Source of the DNA: an uncultured Lachnospiraceae bacterium
Lineage (GTDB): Bacteria; Bacillota; Clostridia; Lachnospirales; Lachnospiraceae
Direction of reading: 5' to 3'
Assembly (NCBI GenBank): GCA_910577825.1
Contig: CAJTOK010000045.1
Span: 1-30,525 of the forward strand
Length of the DNA stretch: 30,525 nt
The stretch's first letter is position 1. Each line of letters opens with the position of its first letter. The notes under the pieces are model-generated. The model saw nothing but the letters and a program-made list of their open reading frames with translations. It made no database searches and was not told the origin of the DNA. This document shows positions 1 through 7,639 of this stretch, in pieces. Both the position numbers and the translations under genes were made by a program.

Positions 1-54
1 AAAACAGGTTATAAAAACCCTTTATTGGTAATAACTTTTTATGCGGTTATCCTG
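1..54 (+). mobile_element. Terminal 54 bp of a second, inverted copy of the ISAs1-family element
   Basis: The reverse complement of 1-54 is identical over all 54 bases to 6249-6302, the transposase-3' end of the complete insertion sequence. The outer tip (CAGGATAACC on the minus strand) is at 54. The rest of this copy, with its transposase predicted on the plus strand, lies left of the window. Its target duplication cannot be checked because the other end is missing. Confidence 0.9.
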
Positions 55-541
55 GTATCTTTTGTTCTTTTCTTGCAGCATTATTTTTTATATGCTGTAT
101 ATTTTCCTCATCAAGTACACCATACCCTGAAATCCTGTCTGTAATATCTTCTGCTTCTGAAACCATTTGCTTTAGAACTTCCTCATCAAAACCAGGGATA
201 TCCAGGTCACCATTTAGTTCATCAAAGAAATTGTTTAATGCGTCAAGGTCTTCCACACCTAAACTGAAAATCTTATTATCAGCAATCATAAGTTTCTTTT
301 TCTGGTTCTCTGTAAGGTTTTTATAACGGTATACATAAGCTGTTTTTTTGCCCATCATTACAAGGGTATCATACAGACCGCTTCCTGCAAGTATCACATT
401 GTTTTCATCAACTACAACGGGTCTTATCTGTCCGAACATTTTTATGCTTCGTTCAAATTCTTTTAGCTGGCGTTTTGTATGTATCCTTATATTTTTTTCT
501 GGCTTTACAAGTTCCTCAAGACTTATTGTTGTTATTTCCAT
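47..541 (-). CDS. ParB/Srx-fold domain protein (IbrB-like), 3' end altered by IS insertion
   Basis: A 164-aa protein whose first ~90 residues match the ParB N-terminal fold: I-S-LEELVKPEKNIR, then a long helix and the core IRPVVVDENNVILAGSG, equivalent to the family's PI-V-DG-I-GH stretch. Such domains bind and hydrolyse nucleotides in ParB and act as nucleases or regulators in phages. It follows the PAPS-reductase-like gene on the same strand after a 71-bp gap, the pairing known from the enterobacterial prophage regulators IbrA and IbrB. The final codons (P-G-stop) lie in the terminal repeat of the IS copy at 1-54, so the natural C-terminus is lost. SD AGGAGG lies about 7 bases before the ATG, opposite a complementary CTCCT (AGGAG on the plus strand at 566-570). 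Confidence 0.75.
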   Translation of the reverse strand: MEITTISLEELVKPEKNIRIHTKRQLKEFERSIKMFGQIRPVVVDENNVILAGSGLYDTLVMMGKKTAYVYRYKNLTENQKKKLMIADNKIFSLGVEDLDALNNFFDELNGDLDIPGFDEEVLKQMVSEAEDITDRISGYGVLDEENIQHIKNNAARKEQKIPG

Positions 542-612
542 ATATATCCTCCTGTAATATAATATAGGAGCTTTAACTATATGAATTTTTATACTATCTG
601 CCTGTAATTTAT

Positions 613-1398
613 TTAAAAATGCTTTTGAAGGAACGTTTCTGCACTTTTAAAATATCTGGCTGCATAATGCACAATAGAACTGTCAATGCTATATACTTCT
701 GACCAGGCATTCTTGATATTTCCTGTCCACTGTCTTGCAGGCCATGGATGAGTGCCACAAAGATAACCATTTTTCCATTTGTAAATAGGCGGCAGTTCCA
801 GACCATAATAATATATAAATGCCAGTACCTGTTCATTTGTCCAGCCAGAAAGCGGGCTGTATCTTGTTACCCCATGCCTGTCAGTATAAATATTGCTGCC
901 ATTGCCAACATAATTCCCATCTGCCAGTCTTCTTCCAAGAATTATCATATCAAGATGTTCATTTTTATAATATAATGCCTGTCCCCTGTGCTGTACAATA
1001 TTAAACCACCTTGCTGCTGTCCTGCTGTCCTGCGGAAATAACATATGGGGATTGGCAGACAGCCATTCCATATCCTGTCCTGTATTAATTACAGATAACC
1101 CTTGTGGTTTATGTATTCTTATCCATTCCATAAACGCCCTGTATTCTAGATTACAGATAACAAGGACACAGTCTGTAATCCCTGCTATATGGCATATTTT
1201 CCCAAGTACAACCGAATCTTTACCACCGCTCCATGCATATGCTGCTTTTTTATCCATAGTTTTTTTCTTAATATCTTTTATAGTAGAAAACACTATTCTG
1301 TCCAGTTCCTCCCTGGATATAACCTGCCCAATCTTTTGCAACATTTTTATCCATTCTTCATTTTTTATCTTCTGTTTTTTCTTATTAATGCCAGCCAT
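613..1398 (-). CDS. PAPS-reductase-like PP-loop protein (IbrA-like)
   Basis: A 261-aa adenine-nucleotide alpha-hydrolase-fold protein. The PP-loop is AYAWSGGKDSVVLGK at residues ~53-67, and it binds the ATP/PAPS pyrophosphate. A GRRLADGNYVGNG segment and RYSPLSGWTNEQVLAFI around residues 155-195 match the downstream part of the CysH/DndC-type family. No C-terminal Fe-S cluster motif is seen, so sulfate assimilation is unlikely. Phage members sit beside ParB-like genes (IbrA/IbrB) and their reaction is not settled. SD AAGGAGG lies 5 bases before the ATG. The gene overlaps the 3' end of the symporter gene by 14 bp, implying translational coupling. Confidence 0.85.
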   Translation of the reverse strand: MAGINKKKQKIKNEEWIKMLQKIGQVISREELDRIVFSTIKDIKKKTMDKKAAYAWSGGKDSVVLGKICHIAGITDCVLVICNLEYRAFMEWIRIHKPQGLSVINTGQDMEWLSANPHMLFPQDSRTAARWFNIVQHRGQALYYKNEHLDMIILGRRLADGNYVGNGSNIYTDRHGVTRYSPLSGWTNEQVLAFIYYYGLELPPIYKWKNGYLCGTHPWPARQWTGNIKNAWSEVYSIDSSIVHYAARYFKSAETFLQKHF

Positions 1399-2779
1399 TA
1401 CTGCCTCCTTGTCTGTCCCTGCTTGCAGCTAGTGCAATAATGCCAGACAATATTACTGTTATAAGGCTTCCTGCTGTTTTAAACACCGCAATGTCTTTTA
1501 TACTGCCATATGCAAATACAGGAAGACCTGTAATAAGCGCAGATACAATACCTGTTACAACACCTTCAGGTTTTAGTTTTATGCCTTTCAATGTAAATAT
1601 TGTTGGCAACAGCGTAGCAGACCTTAACGTGCCATATAAAAGAAACAGATGTGTAACTGTTAAACCAGGTATGCTGGCTACAGCAATTCCAGTTACCAGC
1701 ATTAACACCATAGCAAGTTTTGTTTTTCTTATTGTATTTCTTTTTAAAATATCTGTTGCCAGTGATGACACAGCACAAAGATTACTGTCTATAGTAGAAA
1801 GAAGCCCCGATACTATCATAAATAAAAAAGGAATAACAGCCCATTCTGGGAATAAGGTTTTAACCAATTCAAAATTAATTATCCCAGTATTTTTTGCCAT
1901 ATACCCTGTGCCAGCACCAATAAAGCCAAGCATACCCATTGACAAAGGGACTATACCAAACAACAAAGCTCCTACTAAAAAAGCCCTTCCTGTCCTGTCT
2001 TTCCTGGTACAAAATGCTCTCTGCCAGAAACACTGGTCACCAAATGGACCTGATACCAGCCCCACAGCAGCAGGCAGACCAAATGTAAGAAAAATTTCCA
2101 GGCCTCTTCCAGAAAACAGAGAATTTATATCCCCATTAATACTCTTGAAACCTTCTATCAGGTTCTTTATACAGCCACTATTTTTTACACCAAAAAACAT
2201 AAAACAAAGGCTTATTAATAGCATCAATATCATCTGGACTGCATCTGTCAGTATTGAAGCTTTTATACCAGAAAACTGTGAATATAAAAATGCTGCTACA
2301 GCCATCATAACTGCCATTGCTGTAAATGGTATGCCTGATAACATGCTTAATATACTGCTGCCTGCAAGAAGCTGTACCCCTGTTGAAAGCACAGACAACG
2401 CCCCAAGCTGGAACAGATATATATTTCTTACTGTTTTTGACCTGTATTTCCAGTACATATAACCAGATAATGTAATACCCTCTGGCATTTCCTGTCTTAT
2501 CTTTTTTGCAAATGGAATAAAAAACACCAGACACAGGATATTTGGAACAAGAAACCAGAACAGCCCTGCAAAGCCATTCCTATAAGCAGTTTCAACTGAA
2601 GTAAACAGCGCAGGCGCCCATATCCATGTTGCAGCAATGCTTAAGGCTGATACAAACCAGCCTGTGTTACGATTACCAACACAAAAACTTTTAACATCAT
2701 TTTCCTTTTTTGTCATAAATACTGTTGCCACAAACATTGTTAATGTATAAACAACCAGTATAGTTAAAATATAACCCAT
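1385..2779 (-). CDS. Sodium:solute symporter (SSS) family membrane transporter
   Basis: A 464-aa hydrophobic protein with about 12-13 predicted membrane helices. The N-terminal segment (FCVGNRNTGWFVSALSIAA then TWIWAPALF, residues ~32-59) is the SSS signature, and LLSTIDSNLCAVSSLATD (~residues 317-334) matches the conserved helix that helps form the Na+ site in this family. The substrate cannot be predicted. Its reading frame overlaps the start of the PAPS-reductase-like gene by 14 bp, so the transporter and PP-loop enzyme are made together. A membrane transporter in a replication-side phage operon is unusual. SD GGGAGG lies 7 bases before the ATG and is part of a hairpin at 2784-2809. Confidence 0.88.
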   Translation of the reverse strand: MGYILTILVVYTLTMFVATVFMTKKENDVKSFCVGNRNTGWFVSALSIAATWIWAPALFTSVETAYRNGFAGLFWFLVPNILCLVFFIPFAKKIRQEMPEGITLSGYMYWKYRSKTVRNIYLFQLGALSVLSTGVQLLAGSSILSMLSGIPFTAMAVMMAVAAFLYSQFSGIKASILTDAVQMILMLLISLCFMFFGVKNSGCIKNLIEGFKSINGDINSLFSGRGLEIFLTFGLPAAVGLVSGPFGDQCFWQRAFCTRKDRTGRAFLVGALLFGIVPLSMGMLGFIGAGTGYMAKNTGIINFELVKTLFPEWAVIPFLFMIVSGLLSTIDSNLCAVSSLATDILKRNTIRKTKLAMVLMLVTGIAVASIPGLTVTHLFLLYGTLRSATLLPTIFTLKGIKLKPEGVVTGIVSALITGLPVFAYGSIKDIAVFKTAGSLITVILSGIIALAASRDRQGGSNGWH

Positions 2780-2783
2780 TTAT

Positions 2784-2809
2784 TCCTCCCAGTCTTATAA
2801 TCTGGAGGA
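2784..2809 (-). promoter_or_regulatory. Hairpin masking the symporter ribosome binding site
   Basis: In the minus-strand RNA, UCCUCCAG (2809-2802) can pair with CUGGGAGGA (2792-2784) around a 9-nt loop with one bulged G. The second arm contains the Shine-Dalgarno sequence of the symporter. This suggests control of translation initiation; no trigger is known. Confidence 0.5.
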
Positions 2810-2859
2810 GCATATGCTTTCCCTAATTCATTTCTCTCCTTTCCCGGGAGAACTGCATC

Positions 2860-2892
2860 AAAAAAGGGAAGCCTGGTTTTCCAGAACTTCCC
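2860..2892 (-). terminator. Rho-independent terminator or attenuator in the symporter leader
   Basis: On the minus strand GGGAAG + CTGG pair with CCAG + CTTCCC (2866-2892) around a four-base loop, followed by six T (2865-2860). It lies downstream of the promoter at 2920-2948 and upstream of the symporter start, so transcripts must read through it to express the operon. It could instead terminate the gene ending at 3192, but that stop is 300 bp away. Confidence 0.65.
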
Positions 2893-2919
2893 TGACGTAT
2901 TTAGAATCTTACAAATACT

Positions 2920-2948
2920 AATTTACCACTTCTATATTTGAATGTCAA
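2920..2948 (-). promoter_or_regulatory. Sigma-A-type promoter for the symporter/PAPS-reductase/ParB operon
   Basis: Minus strand: a perfect -35 TTGACA (2948-2943), a 17-bp spacer and -10 TAAATT (2925-2920). Transcription would start near 2913 and give a leader of about 130 nt containing the two hairpins noted separately. Confidence 0.6.
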
Positions 2949-3191
2949 TTGAAACTTTTTTGAACCAGTAATCTTAATACATTTTATGTATATATAATAA
3001 TTATCTGGTACAAATATTTTTATAATATGCTATGTTATCAGTTGCAGCTATATATATTGCTTTTAAGTAACAATTTATTGGCAAATTCTTATGAACCATT
3101 TTCAGAAGAACCTTTCTCCAAAACACTCTATAGCTTATCCCTCATGCTTATTTCATTTAAATTATTTGACAATCCTCAATCTCTTATAAAT
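2949..3191. other. AT-rich non-coding stretch
   Basis: Apart from the symporter promoter next to it, I see no supported gene. A minus-strand frame of about 46 codons (stop to stop) could be a decayed gene end, but it has no ribosome site and no recognisable motif. Confidence 0.5.
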
Positions 3192-3941
3192 TTAATGCAC
3201 CTTTAAACCATCTACCCCAAAAATAAGTGATGTAAGTTTTTCAATAGAAACCCTTATATCCATATATACACTGTCCTTTGATATGTGCTGCTTCTTCGCT
3301 ATTTCACTTACAGAAAGCGGTGTATCAGCCATATATGCATCCCATATTGTATTATACCTCCGCATATCAAGTTCCCTTGTTGCAGAATTATCACAGTAAG
3401 TGTAGTACAGCCTGAACATTGTTTCTATGTGTGACACTATTACTGCTGTTCTTGTTGCGCTCCGCTTTATACTTTCGATAATTACCTCATTATCATACAT
3501 GGACATCATGGATTCAAGAATATCAAGAGCCGACTCTTCCATCTGTGTTCTGCCAAAAACTGATTGCCTTGCATGGTCTTTAAGCATGTGGTAATTCCTT
3601 AAAAGCAGCTTCGTGTTACGTAACCTTTTATCTGCCCTGCCTGCATATTCTTCTTTTTGTTTCTGCCTGAAAACCTTTACTGCCTCCTTCGCACCAATTG
3701 CTGCTGCTTTTTCATAAATGGTTCTTAACTGCCCTGTTGTAATACATACAAAGACTGCATCTGTTTCTTCCTGTTCCTTTTTTTGCAATTCTTTTGTTTC
3801 TTTTTCTTTTGATTTATAATGTCTGGACAATGCTTCCTTTAAACCATCTGTTTTTATTCCCATTTCATCAGCAACCTGTTCTATATTCCATCCGGCTTCT
3901 AACAGAGCTGTTACTTTGCCAAAATCAATTTTATTGTACAC
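3192..3941 (-). CDS. Phage ArpU/sigma-region-4-like HTH protein
   Basis: A 249-aa protein with two putative HTH segments. The N-terminal one (VTALLEAGWNIEQVADEMGI with TDGLKEAL, residues ~10-38) resembles a Cro-type helix pair. The C-terminal one (LSVSEIAKKQHISKDSVYMDIR, ~residues 210-231) resembles sigma region 4 as in phage ArpU/RinA-type late regulators. A Lys/Glu-rich helix (~40-60) lies between. In many Firmicutes phages such a gene closes the early operon just before the terminase genes and activates late transcription; that role is inferred. Start is GTG at 3941, with GGAGGG 10 bases upstream; the SD lies beside a 10-bp inverted repeat. The next gene in the module ends at 4049. Confidence 0.6.
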   Translation of the reverse strand: MYNKIDFGKVTALLEAGWNIEQVADEMGIKTDGLKEALSRHYKSKEKETKELQKKEQEETDAVFVCITTGQLRTIYEKAAAIGAKEAVKVFRQKQKEEYAGRADKRLRNTKLLLRNYHMLKDHARQSVFGRTQMEESALDILESMMSMYDNEVIIESIKRSATRTAVIVSHIETMFRLYYTYCDNSATRELDMRRYNTIWDAYMADTPLSVSEIAKKQHISKDSVYMDIRVSIEKLTSLIFGVDGLKVH

Positions 3942-3942
3942 A

Positions 3943-4041
3943 GTGCTTCCGCCCTCCTTTTTCCTGTTCTATATTATAACTTCCATATTACAACTTTTTG
4001 TGTTATAATTTTATTGTCTTGTGAGGGGGTTGCGGAAGCAC
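3943..4041. repeat. 10-bp inverted repeat flanking the start of the ArpU-like gene
   Basis: GTGCTTCCGC at 3943-3952 and its exact complement GCGGAAGCAC at 4032-4041. In the leftward mRNA the two arms could pair across an 80-nt loop. The proximal arm lies between the Shine-Dalgarno GGAGG and the GTG start, so pairing could block translation. Confidence 0.5.
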
Positions 4042-4050
4042 CCTCTTTTT
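4021..4050 (+). terminator. Terminator-like hairpin reading rightward
   Basis: GAGGG...TGC pairs with GCACCCTC (4023-4045, with a small bulge), followed by TTTTT. Just upstream on the plus strand is TTGTGTTATAAT, which resembles the cassette promoters at 13.0-14.5 kb. No plus-strand gene lies between, so it may end a very short transcript or protect the leftward operon from antisense reading. Confidence 0.4.
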
Positions 4051-4240
4051 ATTTAATCTCCTGGTGTCTGTCAGTTCTTGCAGTAACAAGCCTTATACTG
4101 TCAACTATTCCCTGGAGTTCAGAAGCAGTAAGCCCCACATAATTATCCATATCAAACATTTCTTTGGTAATGCCTTTCATTGCAAGCTGGTTCTGGTAAT
4201 AAGACATATCACCATCATAATCATATTCTATAATTCCCAT
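4049..4240 (-). CDS. Small phage protein, 63 aa, function unknown
   Basis: I do not recognise a named family. The protein is acidic and Tyr-rich at the N-terminus (MGIIEYDYDGDMSYYQNQ) with a helical second half ending in a basic tail. The ATG at 4240 is chosen because AGGAG lies 8 bases upstream; an in-frame TTG at 4258 would put that SD inside the gene. It lies between the ArpU-like gene and a frameshifted zinc-ribbon gene on the same strand. Confidence 0.6.
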   Translation of the reverse strand: MGIIEYDYDGDMSYYQNQLAMKGITKEMFDMDNYVGLTASELQGIVDSIRLVTARTDRHQEIK

Positions 4241-4254
4241 ATTACTTCTCCTTA

Positions 4255-4730
4255 TCAATACTCTAATTTATCTATATTTTTAAGAATACATTCCCTGCAC
4301 CCAGGCTCTCCAAGTCCAGCACATTCTTTTTCAAAATCTATGCCGCAGTCATCTTCAAAAGGGCAACTATGTATTCTATCTATGATGTAATTAGTCAAAA
4401 TCTTTTCTGTATAATTCATTCCAGCCATTGCATCAACTTCTTTATAAACGCCACCTCTCCATTTAATATGTTGACCGCATTCAGGACAATAGTTGTATAC
4501 ATCACAAACTGGATTACCACAAATAGGACAAATCCCCTCGTCATAGTCTTCGTGTTCCTCATATCCTAATGGACTTTTAGATTTAGGAATTGCAGCAGCC
4601 AGCTTTTCGGATAAGGCTTCTATGTGTCAGCGGCTTCCGTCAATGCTTCTGTTATTACGCTTGGTACATATGGTCTGTGAGATTTTACAACTTCTCTTAT
4701 ATTTTTTACCTGTTCGCTAATCATACTCAT
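4255..4730 (-). pseudogene. Frameshifted zinc-ribbon phage protein
   Basis: The reading frame begins at ATG 4730 (SD GGAGA 8 bases upstream) and gives MSMISEQVKNIREVV...ALTEAADT before TAG at 4622-4620. Adding one base at about 4622 restores ADT-I-EALSEKLAAAIPKSK and runs on to TGA at 4257-4255, about 158 residues in all. The restored protein has a zinc ribbon (CPICGNPVC...CPECG) and a second Cys cluster near the C-terminus (C...C...C...C with PGCREC). The N-terminus through ALSEKLAAA resembles a common small phage protein of Clostridia. The single-base loss may be real or a sequencing error. Confidence 0.7.
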
Positions 4731-4745
4731 CTCAACATTCTCCAA

Positions 4746-4961
4746 TCAAAAATAATTTTCCTGCAATTCGTTTATAAACTCTATTAAAGAATTGCATCTG
4801 TCCTGCACTTTAATAACATAGCTTAAATCGCTTTTTATATCTTCCCTGTTGGGTTCGTCCTCTAAGAGCTTTCTTGCCTGTTTTTCCTGCTCATATGCTC
4901 GATTGCACCGTTTTTGATATTCACTCTTTCTGTCATATAAAAAACTCGTTATGTCCTGCAT
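4746..4961 (-). CDS. Small helical phage protein, 71 aa
   Basis: No family recognised. The sequence from MQDITSFLYDRKSEYQKRC onward is almost entirely charged helix and likely coiled coil. The start at 4961 is preferred: GGAAGGAG lies 8 bases upstream, while the longer in-frame ATG at 4994 overlaps nothing and lacks an SD. It belongs to the run of small genes between the methyltransferase and the ArpU-like gene. Confidence 0.55.
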   Translation of the reverse strand: MQDITSFLYDRKSEYQKRCNRAYEQEKQARKLLEDEPNREDIKSDLSYVIKVQDRCNSLIEFINELQENYF

Positions 4962-4994
4962 TTCCCTAACTCCTTCCTCTCCAAACAGCGGCAT

Positions 4995-5273
4995 CTATTC
5001 GCCCACATCAATAGCCTGTCTGCAATCTTTACAAAAATTATAATACCTTAATACTTTCGCACCGCATATTAAACACACAGATATTCCACCATTTATAAAT
5101 TTAGGTTTCTTTCCTCTCTGCTTTTTCCTTGCCTCCAGACATTCCTCGGCTGTGCCGATTGCTCGGTACTGCTGGATTTTCTTAATAGCTTCAATACCTA
5201 CAAAAGCTGCTTGTCCTAATGGTATGCATAATGTTGTATCTTCTAATATTCTTATCGCTTCATTCTCCGTCAT
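4995..5273 (-). CDS. Small zinc-ribbon phage protein, 92 aa
   Basis: An N-terminal helical part (MTENEAIRILEDTT...GIEAIKKIQQYRAIGTAEECLEARKKQ) of a type common in Lachnospiraceae prophages is followed by a C-terminal Cys ribbon (CLICG at ~67-71 and CKDC at ~82-85). AAGGAGG lies 7 bases before the ATG. The ribbon suggests zinc binding and perhaps nucleic-acid or protein contacts; no function is assigned. Confidence 0.7.
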   Translation of the reverse strand: MTENEAIRILEDTTLCIPLGQAAFVGIEAIKKIQQYRAIGTAEECLEARKKQRGKKPKFINGGISVCLICGAKVLRYYNFCKDCRQAIDVGE

Positions 5274-5307
5274 TCCGCTACCTCCTTATTGCCATTAAAT
5301 CACTTCC

Positions 5308-5511
5308 TTAATAACTATTTTTTATAAATCCTTTTTTCTTGGCACAATCCATACAATAATTATATCTCCCATGTATTGTCACACCGCACTTTCTACATTT
5401 ATGTCCTCTCTTAACTGCCATTCCAAAAGGTGAGCCAAGTAAATAATAACAATCTCTACAATATGTATAGTGGTCTGCACAATATTTTCCGCATCTTTCA
5501 CAATAAGCCAT
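5308..5511 (-). CDS. Double zinc-ribbon mini-protein, 67 aa
   Basis: Four CxxC pairs (CERC, CRDC, CRKC, CMDC) form two tandem zinc ribbons, each of the form CxxC-x9-10-YCxDC. SD GGGAGG lies before the ATG. It sits between the methyltransferase and another zinc-ribbon gene, so it is part of the phage early operon. Function unknown. Confidence 0.7.
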   Translation of the reverse strand: MAYCERCGKYCADHYTYCRDCYYLLGSPFGMAVKRGHKCRKCGVTIHGRYNYCMDCAKKKGFIKNSY

Positions 5512-5558
5512 TCCTCAACCTCCCATAAAATTAAATAAATTCATCTATGCCAAATCAA

Positions 5559-6104
5559 TCACACCTCATTTCCCCAACAATCCCAACCAGATACCGCATC
5601 TCTTGCAAATAATTCTATTTTATTTTTCTGTTCTCCTGCTAATAACTCCACAATTTTATCTCTTACTATTGGAGGCTTAGCACTATGTTTTCTTATAGGT
5701 TCCATAATGAGCTGTGAAATGCTATTATTTCCCCTTTTAGGCTTTCCTTTTACTGCAATTAAGCAAGGCTCTGTATTTCCTCTGGTCCATCTGCCTAATC
5801 CAAAAAACCAACCATTCTCGCTCCTATTTTTCTTAACCCATTGAAAACCAATGGTTTTATAAGTAAACCCCCATGCCTCTATCAGTTCCATAGCCTCTTT
5901 TAACATAGGGTATGTAGTCCAAAGGAATAAAACACAATCTTTGTCTGCCAGTTTTTTTACGGGAAGATATTTGATATCCTCTAATTTCATAGTATCGTAA
6001 TGAAACTCACAAGCTCCGTTGCATTTTCTATCTTTATATCTCCAAGGCGGATCTGCATAAATTATCTGATACTTGTTTTCTGTATTAAAAATATCTACTT
6101 TCAT
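5559..6104 (-). CDS. MT-A70 family adenine N6-methyltransferase
   Basis: A 181-aa protein with the catalytic DPPW motif (YADPPWRYKD, residues ~18-27), a LFLWTTYP segment, GFQWVKKNR and a C-terminal KIELFARD that matches the SAM-binding end of the MT-A70 fold. It likely methylates adenine in phage DNA, perhaps against host restriction. Start is placed at MKVDIF (AGGA just upstream); an ATG at 6134 and a TTG at 6161 are in frame and possible. The IS at 6249-7720 sits 145 bp upstream and now separates this gene from the DnaC-like gene. Confidence 0.85.
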   Translation of the reverse strand: MKVDIFNTENKYQIIYADPPWRYKDRKCNGACEFHYDTMKLEDIKYLPVKKLADKDCVLFLWTTYPMLKEAMELIEAWGFTYKTIGFQWVKKNRSENGWFFGLGRWTRGNTEPCLIAVKGKPKRGNNSISQLIMEPIRKHSAKPPIVRDKIVELLAGEQKNKIELFARDAVSGWDCWGNEV

Positions 6105-6239
6105 TTTCCTAATTAGAGTAAACCATGATTTCATGCTGGCCAGCAAACCTCCGTCCTCCAATCTTGAAATTTTATTTTTTCAACTCAACCAATTATAGGT
6201 CTTTCTTCCGTAGTATAATGCCACCTTCTTTATCAAATA

Positions 6240-6248
6240 CCTGCCAGC
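6240..6248. repeat. Target site duplication, left copy
   Basis: CCTGCCAGC directly abuts the left IS tip and matches 7721-7729. Confidence 0.95.
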
Positions 6249-6303
6249 CAGGATAACCGCATAAAAAGTTATTACCAATAAAGGGTTTTTATAACCTGTT
6301 TTT

Positions 6304-7599
6304 TTAGTTTGATGCTTTATATAATGCTGCCTTTATGGCATCAGATGACAAGGCTGATAATATATTTTCTAACTCTTTTTCACAGTCCCTTGCTATTGTT
6401 TTCCTTATTCTTTTAAGGCTCTGGCTGTATAATGTCTGCACAATGCGCAGTACTGCCAGTGCTATTTTTTTTAACATCTGCATATTTTTTGCACACGTTT
6501 TTTCTGCTGTTGTATTATAATCATCTTTAAATGTAAAATCCAGATGCCAGTGCAGCTTGTTTTCCACTCCCCAGTGCCCTCTTGCTGCTTTTGAAAAAAG
6601 TTCCACATCCACTGGCAGGCTGCTTATGTAATACCTTTTTTCCTCCACTGTTTTGCCATCTGGTTTTTCCAGTTTCTTTTTTACCATTCCAAATGTTGCA
6701 AGCCCTTTCCATTTCTTTTTGTCTTCATACCATCCTGTTTCATCTGTCTGGTAATATTCCCTTGTTACTATGCCCCCGTGTTCTTTTTCCACTGTTTTCT
6801 TATAATATCCTGGTATTTTTTCCAGTCCTTCCAGTATCCCATCTGAAAAATATTCCTGCACTTCTTTATAAAACAAAGGATGGTTCCCTTTTAATGCTGC
6901 CACATAATCCCCTTTCCCACGTATAACTGATTCCACAGTTTCTTTCTGGGTATTAAGGGCATCCCATGTCACAATTTTTCCTTTTAAATCCATTTTTCCC
7001 AGCAGTACCGGCCCTGCTGGTATTTCATTTGTTTTTTCCTTTATAAATTCCTGCCCTATGCAGAAACCACAGCCTGATGAATATAAATTTAATGTATGCA
7101 GTGCTTTTATTTCCCCTTTACTGCCAGATACCCTTTTTGAAGCCCTGCTTTCCTTCCCGTCCATTGAAAGGATTTCCTTTTCCTGTCCATATCCCTTAAC
7201 AGCAGTGTGTACATCATTTACCAGTTCCTCCAGCGACTGTACAACAGCCTGGTAAAAATATGCAGCATCAATATTTCCTGCCACTACCCTTATAGTATCA
7301 GAAGATGGCACACCGTTAGGAAGTTCCAGGTATTTCTTAAGCCATTTTTCTTTCTGGCGTGCAAAATCTGCTATTTCTTCCCATTCATTGCAGTCCGCAA
7401 GAAAACCAAGGATACATATGGAAAGTATATCCTGGAGCTTGTGTTTCACATAAGACGGATGCCTGTAATCTGGTACTTTTGCTGCCTCTTTTGAAAGACA
7501 GCGGATAAAAATATCATTCCCTGTAATATCCTTTATCCCAATGCTGTAATCTTTCAATGTTTCCTGTATATCTCCAATTTTTCCTGATTTACGTGCCAT
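6304..7599 (-). CDS. ISAs1-family DDE transposase
   Basis: A 431-aa transposase. The N-terminal DUF4338/DDE_Tnp_1-assoc part is visible in DYRHPSYVKHKLQDILSICI and LADCNEWEEIADFA. The catalytic domain begins with ILSMDGKESRASK (first Asp), then KIVTWDALNTQKETV (second Asp) and GHWGVENKLHWHLDFTFKDD (Glu and downstream Asp), the H-repeat/ISAs1 signature. It is full length and unbroken, so the element may be active. The SD AGGAGGG before the ATG lies inside a 10-bp hairpin (7609-7639) that may limit translation from outside transcripts. Confidence 0.95.
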   Translation of the reverse strand: MARKSGKIGDIQETLKDYSIGIKDITGNDIFIRCLSKEAAKVPDYRHPSYVKHKLQDILSICILGFLADCNEWEEIADFARQKEKWLKKYLELPNGVPSSDTIRVVAGNIDAAYFYQAVVQSLEELVNDVHTAVKGYGQEKEILSMDGKESRASKRVSGSKGEIKALHTLNLYSSGCGFCIGQEFIKEKTNEIPAGPVLLGKMDLKGKIVTWDALNTQKETVESVIRGKGDYVAALKGNHPLFYKEVQEYFSDGILEGLEKIPGYYKKTVEKEHGGIVTREYYQTDETGWYEDKKKWKGLATFGMVKKKLEKPDGKTVEEKRYYISSLPVDVELFSKAARGHWGVENKLHWHLDFTFKDDYNTTAEKTCAKNMQMLKKIALAVLRIVQTLYSQSLKRIRKTIARDCEKELENILSALSSDAIKAALYKASN

Positions 7600-7608
7600 A
7601 ATTCCCTC

Positions 7609-7639
7609 CTGGTATAATTTTTATTAAAGATTATACCAG
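7609..7639. promoter_or_regulatory. Inverted repeat over the transposase ribosome site
   Basis: CTGGTATAAT (7609-7618) and ATTATACCAG (7630-7639) are perfect complements around an 11-nt loop. The arm next to the gene overlaps the Shine-Dalgarno. Such hairpins form only in RNA entering from outside and are a known way IS elements avoid activation by readthrough. Confidence 0.6.

Noticed and set aside
1440..2462. Long plus-strand frame of 340 codons
   Set aside because: It is antisense to the clear symporter gene, has no SD and no recognisable domain.
2780..2913. Known riboswitch (SAM, preQ1, THF) before the symporter
   Set aside because: None of the conserved sequence cores of these classes is present; only generic hairpins are seen.
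55..6248. Composite transposon formed by the two inverted IS copies
   Set aside because: The right copy has its own target duplication on both sides, showing independent insertion, and the segment between holds ordinary phage operon genes.
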